Assembly: GCA_003427395.1 (NCBI GenBank)
Contig: BFEA01000152.1
Coordinates: 2,783,429-2,823,271 of the forward strand
Reading direction: 5' to 3'
DNA from: Chara braunii
Lineage: Eukaryota; Streptophyta; Charophyceae; Charales; Characeae
DNA length: 39,843 bases
Part shown: positions 1 to 9,502 of the stretch, in pieces
How positions within the stretch are numbered: the first letter of the stretch is position 1
Layout: the number at the start of each line of letters is the position of its first letter
The notes under the pieces: model-generated
Told to the model about the DNA's origin: nothing
Database searches by the model: none
The model's input: only the letters and a program-made list of their open reading frames with translations
Position numbers and translations under genes: made by a program

Positions 1-44
1 TTTTTTTTTTTTTTTTTTTTTTTTTTGGGGGGGGGGGGGACAAA

Positions 45-99
45 AGCTCCAACCTATTCGTGGGGAGCCACACGTGCTGGGAACCCGGCCCAGCGTCCC
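45..99 (-). other. 3' two-hairpin module (G:C type), copy a
   Basis: Inverted arms gctggg (76-81) and cccagc (89-94) enclose a 7-nt loop. The neighbouring gctcc (46-50) and ggagc (64-68) arms form a second hairpin. The poly(A) tail follows on the minus strand after a TTTTGT and C-run linker. Confidence 0.7.
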
Positions 100-350
100 A
101 TATGAATTGTACAAACATTAGAGTACCGGGGCCATTACCCGGCTTCGGCTAAGAAATACCAAGCATAGTTTGAGAAAGGAAATTTTTAGAAACTTGTCAA
201 TCCCCTATAACCCACTCCGGCAAGACTTACCGCAGCAGAGCCACCATCTCCATTGCTGCTGTACCCTAATTCCATCCTAACAGCTAGGCCCCTCACTAGT
301 AGGACGCGTGATATCCCACTATCAACTTCTCCTACTCACACTTTCAGGAT

Positions 351-625
351 AGCCAAATGATGAGCTAACGGTTCTGTCTTCGTCATCGAAAGGGAGGTCC
401 CGAGTATGTTCAGATGAAGTCGACTGACCACGGCCGGTACCCATCGAGACTCCGCTCAATGCCAATCACATCCGTTCCCAACCGCCCCCATCAGAACCCC
501 CTTCACCCTCCCCAACTCTGTCCTAGTAAAAAGTTCGGGAGACCATATCCGCAGCAAGAGCCAGACACCGTCCTCAACCTGCAACCTTCTGCCCCCTCGG
601 AAATTCCAGTCTCCATCCTCGAGGG
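351..625. repeat. Inverted repeat arm A (~275 bp unit)
   Basis: This arm is the reverse complement of 721-997, with about 15 mismatches by eye over ~265 bp. A 95-nt spacer (626-720) separates the arms, so a transcript across both could form a long hairpin. A third, direct copy of arm B follows at 1000-1247. Small open frames in the arms mirror one another and show no known domain, so I treat them as non-coding. Confidence 0.75.
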
Positions 626-720
626 GGTAAGCCATCGTTGCCTGAGGCCAATCGAACCAGAAAGAACCCCCATCAGCCGGTACCCATCCAGTAACCAAAG
701 CTGCCCAACGCCAATCGCAT

Positions 721-997
721 CCCCTCGAGGACGGAGACTGGAATTTCCGAGGGGGCAGGAGGTTGCGGGTTGAGGATGGTGTCTGGCTCTTGCTGAGGAT
801 ATGGTCTTCCGAACTCTTTATTAGGACGGAGTTGGGGAGGGTGAAGGGGGTTCTGATGGGGGCGGTTGGAAATGGATGCGATTGGCATCGAGCGGAGTCT
901 CGATGGGTACCGACCGTGGTCAGTCAACTTCATCTGAACATACTCGGGACCTCCCTTTCGATGACGAAGACAGAACCGTTAGCTCATCAATTTGGCT
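721..997. repeat. Inverted repeat arm B
   Basis: Reverse complement of 351-625. It begins with CCCCTCGAGG and ends at a TTTGGCT matching the start of arm A. It lies in the same orientation as the adjacent unit C. Confidence 0.75.
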
Positions 998-999
998 AG

Positions 1000-1248
1000 A
1001 GACTGGAATTTCCAAGGGGGCAGGAGGTTGCAGGTGGAGGATGGTGTCTGGCTCTTGCTGAGGATATGGTCTCCCGAACTCTTTACTAGGACGGAGTTGG
1101 GGAGGGTGAAGGGGGTTCTGATGGGGGCGGTTGGGAAAGGATGCGATTGGCATCGAGCGGAGTCTCGATGGGTACCGGCCGTGGTCAGTCGACTTCATCT
1201 GAACATACTTGGGACCTCCCTTTCGATGACGAAGACATAACCGTTAAC
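1000..1248. repeat. Third copy (C) of the ~270-bp unit
   Basis: Tandem direct copy of arm B, near-identical by eye. It is cut at ..ccgttaac by the poly(T) of SINE-like copy b. The missing continuation of the unit (ttagctcatcatttgg..) resumes at about 1995, on the far side of copy b, which supports insertion of copy b into this unit. Confidence 0.65.
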
Positions 1249-1994
1249 TTTTTTTTTTTTTTTTTTTTTGGGACAACGAGCTCCAATCTATTCGTGGGGA
1301 GCCACACGTGCTGGGAACCGGGCCCAGCGTCCCATATAGAATTATACAAATGATTCGAGAAATGATTTGAGATACCAGGGCCATTACCTGGCTTTGGCTA
1401 AGAACAATCTGAGAACTATGAAAAAGGGTTCTGAAAAATTTTAGGAAAACATGGATAACTTGCTAACCTATTGCTAGGCTACTCAAACAGTACTCACTAA
1501 GTCAAACAGAGTTTAAACTCCAGGCTAACCATGATATATCAAACTTGGAGAAACATGCAACCCCTGAAAAAGACAACCAGAACAATCCTGCCTCCGTCAT
1601 CGAAAGGAAGAACCTCAAGCTGATCCAGGTGAAGTTAGTGGCCAGTGGCCAGTACCCGCCGAGATACTCGGCGCCAATCGCATCCACCCCTACTTCCTCC
1701 ATCCAAATCCCATCCGCCCTCCCAAACCCCATCATCGTGAAGAAATCCAGAGGACCTCATCTAAGCAGGGGGCGAACACCATCATCACCCTAAAATTCCT
1801 TGCCCCCACAAGAATTCCAGTCTCCGTCCTCAAGGAGGTGGACCAGTGCTACCCAACGCCAATCGCGCCAAAGTTCACCCTCATCAGCCGGTACCCATCA
1901 GGCAGCCTAAACTACCCAACGCCAATCGCATCTAATAAGAGCTCCCCCTAGCCGGTACCCGTCAAGCAGTCCTACTCCATCCCCCTCTCCGTCC
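1249..1994 (-). mobile_element. SINE-like poly(A) retroelement, copy b
   Basis: Minus-strand element with an A21 tail (plus T1249-1269), a TTGTCCC linker and the two-hairpin module (1280-1328). The body at about 1377-1410 matches copies a and c (GGGCCATTACC.GGCT..GGCTAAGAA). A diverged copy of the ~270-bp unit lies at about 1590-1830, and 1640-1960 holds repeats of the GGTACCC and ACGCCAATCGC motifs. It appears inserted in unit C, whose sequence resumes at about 1995, but the target duplication is not clear. No coding potential was recognised. Confidence 0.6.
1280..1328 (-). other. 3' two-hairpin module (G:C type), copy b
   Basis: Second-hairpin arms are gctcc (1280-1284) and ggagc (1298-1302). 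First-hairpin arms are gctggg (1310-1315) and cccagc (1323-1328) around a 7-nt loop. The poly(A) tail follows on the minus strand. Confidence 0.75.
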
Positions 1995-2041
1995 TTAGCT
2001 CATCATTTGGTTATCCTGAAAGTGTGAGCGGGAGAAGTTGA

Positions 2042-2875
2042 CAATTCTAAGGACCAGTACTTCCAAAAAACAGGGAGAGGAGGGGCGGAGGGCCGCGTGT
2101 AAACGTGCGCTAACGAAGTGGCGATAGCGGCGGTGGCGGCACCCGGTCGTCGGCGGCGGCTGAGTAGGTTGCAACGTTGGTGCATGGGGAAGTCGATCTT
2201 TTCAACGAGGCGCCTACCCTGGCAGGCACCATAGTTGTGTGGGAGCTATGGCGACAGTGCCTTGGCGTAGCCTAGCCCTTGAGTGGGTAGGGAGTGCCTT
2301 GCACTCTTACGCCAAGGCATCCTGGCAGCTCTGTATTTGACCTCCATACCAATCTTCATACCAGACAGGACCTCGATACCAGAGAAGCCGTCCTCCCCTC
2401 AAGCCTTTTGCTGATAGGGGAGCCTCCTTTCTCAACATCCAAAGGACGTGCGCCATACTCTCATGACACGCTATCTGTATGAAGTAGCTTGGAAGGCGGA
2501 ACGGTGCAAGTGGAACAGTGGGAGTGCGTGCGGCTGCGGTGGCAGCGTTTTGGCAGGTCGAAGAGCTTCAACAGGTTTCGGTGGACCTATCTATGTCACA
2601 GGGCAGTTTGATGATCATTCACTTCAAGTTTTGTTTTCTCACTTAAGTTGGTTCTCTTTGGTTAGAATAGCGCCTGTGAATGGTTACATATAAGACGCTT
2701 TTCTCCCGTTCTTGATTATTGGGGTATTTTTAGTTTGTTGTCTGTAGGTTTCTGGAGTTCCAATTGGGCTCTCCACTTCCTTTTTCGAGTATCGTCTTCG
2801 TAGTAGATATGTTCTGCGTAGTTTTCTGTTTGATGTCATTTGAAGGTTTTTTGTCTGCCTTTTACCGTTCATTTC
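2042..2875. other. Unassigned intergenic sequence
   Basis: No recognisable gene. It starts with GC-rich sequence (about 2090-2180, GGC/GGT runs), contains a 12-bp perfect inverted repeat at 2258-2319 and then becomes T/G-rich. Short open frames lack any known motif. It may be part of the older element that was split by LINE copy 1. Confidence 0.5.
2258..2319. repeat. 12-bp perfect inverted repeat
   Basis: tgccttggcgta (2258-2269) is the reverse complement of tacgccaaggca (2308-2319), leaving a 38-nt loop. The function is unknown. Confidence 0.7.
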
Positions 2876-3190
2876 AGTTGGGTTGTGTTCTCGTCTATCG
2901 CTTGCAATGGTATTGAGTTCTCATGTATGATTGAGATTCACAGTTTCTCGATATTCTTAAGCGTTGGGGTATGTTTGCAGTGGTTTAGGGTGATACTCAC
3001 AGGGTTGGATGATATGAGAGACCCGGTGAAGAGCAAACTAGAGTTGTATCCATTGGGTGCATGGTGGGAAACCCGTCTAGGCAACAAAGGCTCTTTACAG
3101 CGTTTTGGATAGTGAGGTTGAGAGGGTAATCCTAATGTCTAGTCCTCCCTCCCAGCTCTTAGTCATTGAGATTGCTCTTTTAGTTTGATA
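2876..3190. repeat. Direct repeat, unit 1
   Basis: About 315 bp, closely similar to 3341-3662 (offset 465 to 472 bp). Shared stretches include the region around tgatactcacagggt and the one around gtgggaaacccgtctaggca. A non-repeated spacer with a GGGCGGCGGCGCC core lies between the units. No coding frame is conserved between them. Confidence 0.75.
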
Positions 3191-3340
3191 TTTCGTAGGT
3201 CTTCGGTATATGGATTGTTGTAAAGCTCTTAAGCCCTATGGGCGGCGGCGCCATCAGCGGGAGTGGGAGACTCACTAGTGGCAGTGGGAACGTTTCCCGG
3301 GCGCGAAGGGTAAAATAATTGCCAGCCATAGTTTCACTTT

Positions 3341-3662
3341 AGCTGGGTTGTGTTCTCATATATCGATCGCTTTGGTATCGAGTTTTCACGTATGATTGAG
3401 ATTCACAACTTTTCGTTATTCTTAAGTGTTGGGGTATGTTTGCAGTAGTTTAGGGTGATACTCACAGGGTAGGGATGATATGAGAGACTCGGTGAAGAGC
3501 AAACTAGAGTTGTATCCATTGGGTGCGTGGTGGGAAACCCGTCTAGGCAACAAAAGCTCTTTACAGCGTTTTGGATAGTGAGGTTGAGAGGGTAACCCTA
3601 ATGTCTAGTCCTCCTTCCCAGCTCTTAGTCATTAAGATTCCTCTTTTTTTTCGAGTTTGATA
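3341..3662. repeat. Direct repeat, unit 2
   Basis: Second copy of 2876-3190 with scattered substitutions and small indels. Two copies with a unique spacer could reflect tandem duplication or the ends of a decayed element, but no TG..CA termini or primer-binding site were found. Confidence 0.75.
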
Positions 3663-3722
3663 GATCTTGGAATTTGGATTGGTTGTTCTTAATCGTTTAT
3701 TTTCTGCTGATAATATTAGTAT

Positions 3723-3732
3723 GCCCAGTTTA
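3723..3732. repeat. Target-site duplication of LINE copy 1 (left)
   Basis: gcccagttta here is identical to 24301-24310. This copy directly abuts the poly(A) tail (plus T3734-3755) of the minus-strand LINE, as expected for a target-primed insertion. Confidence 0.65.
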
Positions 3733-3768
3733 ATTTTTTTTTTTTTTTTTTTTTTAAACATCTGGATT

Positions 3769-3816
3769 GGGGAGTAGAGGGCATGCTGATACGAGCAGAC
3801 ACCCCCTCTACCCCCC
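3769..3816. other. G/C-rich hairpin next to LINE copy 1 poly(A)
   Basis: ggggagtagaggg (3769-3781) pairs with ccctctacccccc (3804-3816) with one or two mismatches. It sits between the usual 3' module and the tail. The other LINE copies lack it and go almost directly from module to tail. Confidence 0.55.
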
Positions 3817-3842
3817 AAGATGAGAAGATGATTCTGTTCCAT

Positions 3843-3884
3843 TGGTGGGGAGCTACACCTGCTGGAAACCGGGTCCAACGTCCC
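3843..3884 (-). other. 3' hairpin module of LINE copy 1 (A:U type, second stem eroded)
   Basis: gctgga (3861-3866) and tccaac (3874-3879) enclose a 7-nt loop, with one G:U-type pair. The GCTCC arm of the second hairpin is present, but its partner is changed (ggaac instead of ggagc in the element sense). Confidence 0.65.
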
Positions 3885-3904
3885 TTACATCATGAACTAA
3901 GCAG

Positions 3905-3950
3905 ACAGGTGCACCTGCTGCACCTGTTGGAAACTGGGCCCAGCGTCCCT
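3905..3950 (-). other. Second, degenerate copy of the first 3' hairpin
   Basis: gttgga..cccagc around a 7-nt loop repeats the first-hairpin sequence about 65 bp further into the LINE. One arm is of LINE type and the other of SINE type, giving a mismatched closing pair. It is preceded by a short CACCTGCTG duplication. Confidence 0.5.
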
Positions 3951-4205
3951 TACATGATCGTTAATGAAAAGTCTGGAACTCTGAAATTGGATCTTTGTGC
4001 CTCTTCACCCTGAACGGGCGCCAAATAGACGTGATCATCAAGCACAAATGACCATTCAAGAACTGTCGGTGCAAGAAAAGAAGTCAGACACTAAGATCCT
4101 AATCAAGCATCCTTTCAGAACTGAGTCAATGCAACCAACCTATCCATTACTCCCAGAGCCTGAAGAAGAACCTGAACAGAGAGACTATAAGCACACAACC
4201 CGGCT

Positions 4206-4757
4206 TCAAACCACATCCTGCCCATACCATGAGATTGGCACCAATGGCATACCAAAAGGGGGAAAGAGATCTGGGAAATCCGAAAGTGGACTCAATGGGA
4301 TGTTGGGATCAATTGCACACCAGTCATGAAAGGTAAGACGAAAAATCCATNAGACTTNCCCTGAATCATTACTCTGTCNTTTTTNCCATTCTGCCCGTCC
4401 CACCCTCCCTCCCTGATCCCCACCAAGCCAGTCTTGATTAAAAGTAAGGATGTGATGTTTTATATCTTGTTCTAGGGAAAAACATTGTAGCTTTTTCTTC
4501 ACCACTTCCCATCTAGTTGTGATTTCCACCTGAATTTGCTGCTTAATAGTGTCAGTGAATTCCGGACCATCAAGCCGTGCTCCTTCCATTTCATAGGTAC
4601 ACCTACGAACCCACAGTGCCCATATTACTGCTCTACGAGAGATTTTTAAAAAATTAAGAGTGAAATTATCCACTGGAGATGGGTTCCAAGAAAGTGATGT
4701 CTGATTCCAAATTCTTGACCACCAACGCCATAACCATACTGATCCTGGGTATTGCAA
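4206..4757 (-). pseudogene. LINE copy 1 ORF2 C-terminal end
   Basis: This is the last ~180 residues of ORF2, downstream of the zf-RVT-like finger. It aligns by eye with copy 3 (29975-30598) and copy 2 (31440-31990). Shared landmarks are the tryptophan-rich start (WLWRWWSRIW), a RRAVIWALWVRRCTYE block, a D/NFTDTIKQQIQ-type block, WLGG, and a terminal SWYG. The finger's last cysteine position reads QYPGS here against QCPGS in copy 3, so a zinc ligand is lost. Four ambiguous bases at 4351-4385 fall inside. This region normally lies C-terminal to the polymerase of plant L1 elements. Its stop codon at 4206 probably marks the true end of ORF2. Confidence 0.7.
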
Positions 4758-4946
4758 AAATATGTGTTCTATCGTTTCATGAATACATTTGGAAGGAAAG
4801 ACAGACTTACAGAACTTGCACCATGGGAATGCTTTACCCGTTTGTTCTAGAGATGTGCGATCAATAAGCCAGTCATTGGTGGGAAGACAACGATGAGAAA
4901 TTTGCCATTGAAGCGAGGAAAATTTGGCTCGCTTGGTTTTGGATAA

Positions 4947-5801
4947 TTAAAACCATTTTACTGAGCGTAATTCTTCCACTCCTACCCTTAGGTGAGACAT
5001 CCACCGATTCTGCACTTTTTCTTTAAGACACACCTTGGGCCTAATCATCCTATATGCAGATTTAACCGATAAATTATGGAGTATCCTCATGTGGTGATGT
5101 CGTGCTGGAGTGTGTCCTGACCAAGACCAGCTGATTGGATCAAGAGGAAGGTGGGAGATGGGGGTGTCTGGTTTATAGGCAAGCAATTTTCCTTCCCTTG
5201 CCAACACCCTAATACGAAAGAGGGAATCCTGCTTAAACCACCTTGTCTGCTGCTGAGCCGTAGGTGAGAGAAAACCATCATCTCGTAAATTAAATACCAT
5301 CAAGTGGACCTCCCCCGTATCACCAACTTCCAGGACATTCCCCACTAGTTTAGGATGAGACAGAATGGATACCCAATCCTGTGGGGAAAGAGACGGCCCT
5401 TTTTTTAGGATTCTAATCCAATCTAGGGGAATGATGTCTATGATCCTTTCCAGGGCTTCTACTGGAAAATGACAGTATCGAAGTTTATCATGGAGAGTCT
5501 GCGGACTTACCCAATCTTTATCAGTACTACTCCATATGTCTTTTATTCTGGTAATACCTTTCCTAATCCATCCTTTCCAAGGCGATGCTGCGCAATCCAG
5601 GGTATAGCCTTGAGAGTCTCTAATCAAGAAATTGTTAAATAAAGGTTGTTGGCAAACCTCTTCCCATCTTTCTGGCAACACCTTATCTGGGAGGGGAAGT
5701 TTTCTCCAAACTTTCAAGAGATCAATCCAGAAAGAATCATTTACTAGGTCTGCTCTAGCAGCTTGGCGATCAGAAGGAAAAGGTCTCTGATCTATAGAGG
5801 A
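4947..5801 (-). pseudogene. LINE copy 1 ORF2, segment between RT and zinc finger
   Basis: Open frame of 256 residues starting MKVWRKLPLPDKVL. Its counterpart in copy 2 is at about 32317-33108: WRKIPL, WEEVCQQPLFDN, the YCH..VALERIIELIPLDWIRIL block, and a SAYRM/RW stretch that leads into the zf-RVT region. The upstream part of ORF2 lies beyond the LTR element and resumes at 16078. Between 4758 and 4946 the frame is broken, although HRCLPTNDWLI-like residues and a CKFC-like pair can be followed in shifted frames. It formerly encoded part of the RT-associated C-terminal region. Confidence 0.7.
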
Positions 5802-5806
5802 GGATT
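5802..5806. repeat. 5-bp target-site duplication of the Ty3/gypsy element (left)
   Basis: ggatt abuts the left LTR and is repeated at 16073-16077. Removing the element plus one copy rejoins LINE ORF2 sequence collinear with copy 2 at about 33.1 kb. Confidence 0.9.
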
Positions 5807-6150
5807 TGTGACGGACCCGCCGGGATGGCGGTCCGTCAGGATCAAGACGAAGGGATGAGGATGGGGGAGATGGAGATGGAGCTGGAAGGGAAAGCGCAGC
5901 TCCAACGCAGACTCAACACGCACGTACTCCAATATGTGCAAATGAAGAATGAGTGAAAAACAGAGTACAGCTGGGGTATACCCCCAGCGGACTGACTGAC
6001 TGGACTGGCCTGGTACCGACAGTGGTACCGGGCAGGACTGAAACATCACACAGCCTGTGGGGTCAGGCCACGGCCTGGTCCCACAGGCCGAACTGGCAAA
6101 TAGCCAAATAGGCCCTGGTTGTAGGCCAGGGCAGATGAAGACCCGCTGCA
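5807..6150 (-). repeat. 3' LTR
   Basis: 344 bp, starting TGTGACGGACCC and ending CGCTGCA on the plus strand. It aligns without gaps to 15729-16072 with 11 mismatches. An internal inverted pair, GACGGACCCGCC with GGCGGTCCGTC, sits at its left end. No TATA box was assigned with confidence. Confidence 0.95.
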
Positions 6151-7093
6151 CGATCCTCAGACCTGTAATGGATCGCAAGAGCCATAAACACTCTATCCGC
6201 AAAAGCAGCGGAACTCTGCAATAAAGCAAGTTGATAAATCTAGGATGCGGAGCAAGCTCCATGCGGAATCCATGCGATGCATCCTAAGCTACATAATGTC
6301 AAAAGAAAAGAAAATGTCTGGTATCCATATCCTAGCTAACAGCAGAAAATGAAATGTAGTATGATACAATCTTAAAGTCCTGGAGGCAATTGCCTCAATG
6401 CTGAAAGGAAAAGAGCAATATGGCACAAGATAATGTCCTGTCGTTGAACCACTAAGAGTGGGATGGTCTCAGAGGGGGTGAATGCAGCCTAAGAATCGAA
6501 ACTCCTAAGGGCAGTCACACATGAAGGTGGGATAGGTCATCAGGCTCAAGGTGGGAGAGTGGTAGCGAAACAAAACCAATGACCATAACAGATAGACCAT
6601 CAAGGCGGGTAATGCTCGACAAAAGGGTGATACCATGCAGGGTCAACCATGAAAAGGGGAGCCTGGAATAGGGTGGAGCTATGCCAAACTGGAGGCATGC
6701 AATAGCCGATGCTAGGGTGATGAGGGCAGTGGGTGAGGGAAACATGCAAACAACTCACCGACTGGGAGAAGGAGCTAGATCTGGGAGCAAGGAAGCCAAG
6801 ATAACGCTACGGTCCCAATGCCTATGCGATACCAAGGGAGAGTCAAACTCAAAGAGACCCAGCTAAGTGAGAACCATCATGCGACAGNGGNAANGNAGTA
6901 TACAGGGTAGGGTGGTGACGTGAAGTAGTCACGTCCAAAGTAGTTGAAGTCGTCGAAGTAGTCGATGACGTCGATGAAGTAGCAGTGGAGTCGATGTCGA
7001 AGCAGAGCCGCAAAACGCTGACATCCTGAAGAAGAGATGATGATGGAGTACCTGATCGTGTGAGTCAGTGGGGAAAGATAGAGGATAAGAGTG
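6151..7093 (-). other. Ty3 element 3' untranslated region
   Basis: This is the 943 bp between the pol stop and the 3' LTR. No conserved protein was found. A degenerate GTCGATGAAGTAGT-type short repeat lies at about 6925-7000. Ambiguous bases lie at 6888-6896. The segment next to the LTR (6151-6175), where a polypurine tract is expected on the minus strand, is only weakly purine-rich (AGGTCTGAGGATCG), so no clear tract can be named. Confidence 0.6.
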
Positions 7094-8641
7094 TCAGTCA
7101 TCGTAATGCGAAGGGCGACGATGAGTGCGCTGTGGACGCTCGGAGGCGACCGTCTGCGGCTGAGAAATGGCCTCAGAGGGAGCGGGCGCGTCCTCAGCAA
7201 TCTCCTCAGCTGGAGGAGGAGGAAGAGGGTCAGTCGGCTGAGTAGAAGCAGATATCTCAGCACGACAAGCACGATCATATGTACGCACCAACATCCTGGC
7301 ATGTTGCAAGTGCTCGAGGGGCTCCCAAGTAGCCTCCTCATCAAGGTAGCCCTTCCAACGCACAAGGTACTCGATGCGTGGAGGGGTATCATCGGTAACT
7401 CGGCGTGATACGATGTCGGAAACAACGAACTCCTCGTGACCGTCCACCATGATAGGTGGAGGGCGGTCATAAGGGCGTCCGGCGAAGCGCTCGGACGGTC
7501 TGTGATAAGGACGCAGCAAGGAGACGTGGTAAACATCGTGTACGCGAGCCTGTCGAAGGTAATCAGTTAGCTTCACACGGAAGCTGACCGGACTAGCGGC
7601 AGTATCGGAACCGACTGCCTGAAGGATGCGGCATGGACCAAAGAAACGACGCCTGAACTTTCGAAGCGTATCTGCTTCGAGCTGTAAGTGGCGTGCGTCG
7701 ACGAGCACATCGTCACCGACTTTGAATGGATGATCCATTCGTGATCGGTTCGCTCGTGCGGCCATGCGAGTCTGGGAATCGGCTAAACTCTCATGTGCGC
7801 GCTTCATAATCGCCACCATGTGGACGATCCATTCGTCAAGCGCAGGGCAACGAGTGTCTGGGCGTAACCGCGATGGTCGTAGGAAATCCGCGGGGACGCG
7901 AGGGTGGTAGCCGAGGTCGCAATAGAATGGTGACATCCCCGTGGCTGGCGAAACAGCGTGGTTGTACGCAATCTCCGCGTGGGCTAAGTGTAAGTCCCAC
8001 TGTTGGTCATCCCTAACAAACTTTTGAAGGATATTATCGAGAGTTTTGTTGGTGACCTCAGTCTGACCATCCGTCTGAGGGTGGTAAGACGATGAGAAGC
8101 GGAGCTGGGATCCGTACACCTCGTGTAGGCGTCGCCAGAATGTGTCGGTAAAGCGTGGGTCACGGTCGGAGATGATGCTCTGAGGTAAGTCGTGATCTCT
8201 CACGACTCGGTCAAAGACGATGTCGGCGACCTCACGAGCGCTAATGCGATAGCGGCACGGGACAAAACGTGCACGCTTCGTGAAGCGATCGACGACGACC
8301 AAGATAGCATTATGACCGCACTCAGTGGTGGGCGGAGAGGACCAATGAAATCCATCGATGGACTACCAACGACCCTCAGGTATGGGTAAGGGCTGAAGTA
8401 ACCCATACGGAAGGTGGTTCGCACTGTTCACCTCCTGGCAGGTAGGACACTCCTGGATGTAGGCTTTGACAAAGTCCTTGGACTTCGGCCAGACGTATAG
8501 GCGGCAAACACAAGCCAACGTCTTGTGGAAACCCATATGACCGGCAGCTGCCTGGTCATGGAACTCTGCTACAACCTGGACGCGGAGCTGTCCGGTGGAG
8601 GGAACGCAGATACGTGGTTCTAGCTGACCAGATCTGCCATG
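7094..8641 (-). pseudogene. Ty3 pol: integrase core, GPY/F module and chromodomain
   Basis: The upstream part (8641-8400) carries the zinc-binding N-terminus, with FHDQAAAGHMGFHKT and a CPTC pair. The catalytic core follows: the MDFIGPL first aspartate lies in a ~30-nt stretch read in a different frame (about 8330-8360), flanked by compensating indels. Then come SDRDPRFTDTFW (second Asp) and HPQTDGQTEVTNKTLD (Glu). A GPY/F-like segment reads RRFFGPCRIL. A chromodomain at about 7435-7265 includes EYLVRWKGYLDEEATWEPLE. The in-frame TAG at 8363 interrupts just before the core, and the 402-residue open frame from 8302 is intact to its stop at 7094. Integrase would insert the cDNA, and chromodomains of this family direct integration toward modified chromatin. 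Confidence 0.9.
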
Positions 8642-8911
8642 CTAGTACACGAGGCCGTTCTCCCCGAGGGAGTAGGAAGGAACGGTCTCGCCACTCCGCA
8701 GTGTCGCGTGGATGGCGCGATAACCGGGGCAGTGGCGGTACTGAGTGCGATACGCGTCGATCATCGACTGATCAACAGTGGTGATGGAGATGGTAGCAAG
8801 ATGGATGGGTTCCTGATTGTGATCTGGACGACGGGACAAGGCATCGGCGACACGGTTAGTTTCACCCTTGATGGGCTGAGTGGTGAAACTGAACTCGGAT
8901 AAGTCACGCCA
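8642..8911 (-). pseudogene. Ty3 pol: RNase H-integrase connection
   Basis: Short open stretch in the same frame as the neighbouring domains. It includes the typical end of RNase H and linker (DALSRRPDH-like residues on entry) and leads to the integrase zinc-binding region. It is bounded by in-frame TAG codons at 8912-8914 and 8642-8644. Neither boundary is a domain end in this family, so both stops are disabling. Confidence 0.75.
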
Positions 8912-9502
8912 CTAGCGTGCCTGTCGAGGGGAAAACTTAGGCTTCATGAGGAAAGCGTGGACAACTGAGTTGTCCGTACGCACCGTGAAGGGCGCCCCGT
9001 GCAGATAATGACACCAATATCGGGTAGCATAAACTACTGCGAGAACCTCACGTTCATCGGCAGTGTAGTTTATCTTGGCAGGCAGTAGCTGACGGGAGTA
9101 GAAAGCGATCAGGCAATCCCCAGCACGAGCCTCGACAGTCCCATCCTCCACGATGGTCGGGGAGTAAGTAACAGGAGGACTGTCAGTGGAGGGAAGTGGT
9201 GGGAGGGTAGGCGCCTGTCGAGAAGCAGTGTTAGCAGGAGGGGGGGGAAAAGGAGGAACATGGGGGTAAGGTGAATCTGGAGGAGAGGGAGACACCTGAG
9301 AAATGACAGCTCCTACTGCAAAATCTGACGCATGGGTGATGACGATAAAGGGACGATCAAAATCAGGAAGGCGAAGAACCTGTGCACAAGTCACCGCCTT
9401 CTTAAGGGCGCGAAAGGCGTCCTCGCACAGGGGTGTCCAAAACCACGGCGGGTTCTTCCAGAGGAGGGTAGAGGTAAGGACGTAGGAATACCTAGCGTAT
9501 CC
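8912..9502 (-). pseudogene. Ty3 pol: RNase H domain
   Basis: Homologous to the Ty3/gypsy RNase H that removes template RNA during cDNA synthesis. Visible landmarks are VITHASDFAVGAVISQ, FYSRQLLPA, YTADEREVLAVVYA (catalytic Glu) and VRTDNSVVHAFL (catalytic Asp). The first catalytic aspartate, normally TDAS, is a histidine here (THAS), which should abolish activity. A proline-rich insert of about 45 residues (PSPPDSPYPHVPPFPPPP and onward) lies between the first strand and FYSRQL. In-frame TAG codons lie at both ends (9503 and 8912). Confidence 0.85.

Larger units (their letters stand above)
1..720 (-). mobile_element. SINE-like poly(A) retroelement, copy a (3' end at window edge)
   Basis: Read on the minus strand, the element ends in C13 followed by A26 (plus strand T1-26, G27-39). 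Directly inside lies the two-hairpin 3' module (45-99), then a body motif at about 126-155 (GGCCATTACCCGGCTTCGGC on the plus strand) that recurs in copies b and c. Further in are a ~270-bp unit (351-625) and a short segment (626-720) with the motifs GGTACCCATC and CCAACGCCAATCGCATC, which also repeat inside copy b. No protein-coding capacity is recognised. It looks like a non-autonomous retroposon mobilised by the LINEs that share its 3' module. The 5' boundary is uncertain and no pol III box was identified. Confidence 0.55.

Noticed and set aside
414-1353. Several overlapping short open frames on both strands with similar peptides
   Set aside because: They are the same ~270-bp repeat read in both directions. 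There is no domain, and the repeats explain the resemblance.
2876-3662. Solo or paired LTRs
   Set aside because: The repeated units lack TG..CA ends, a target duplication and a primer site.
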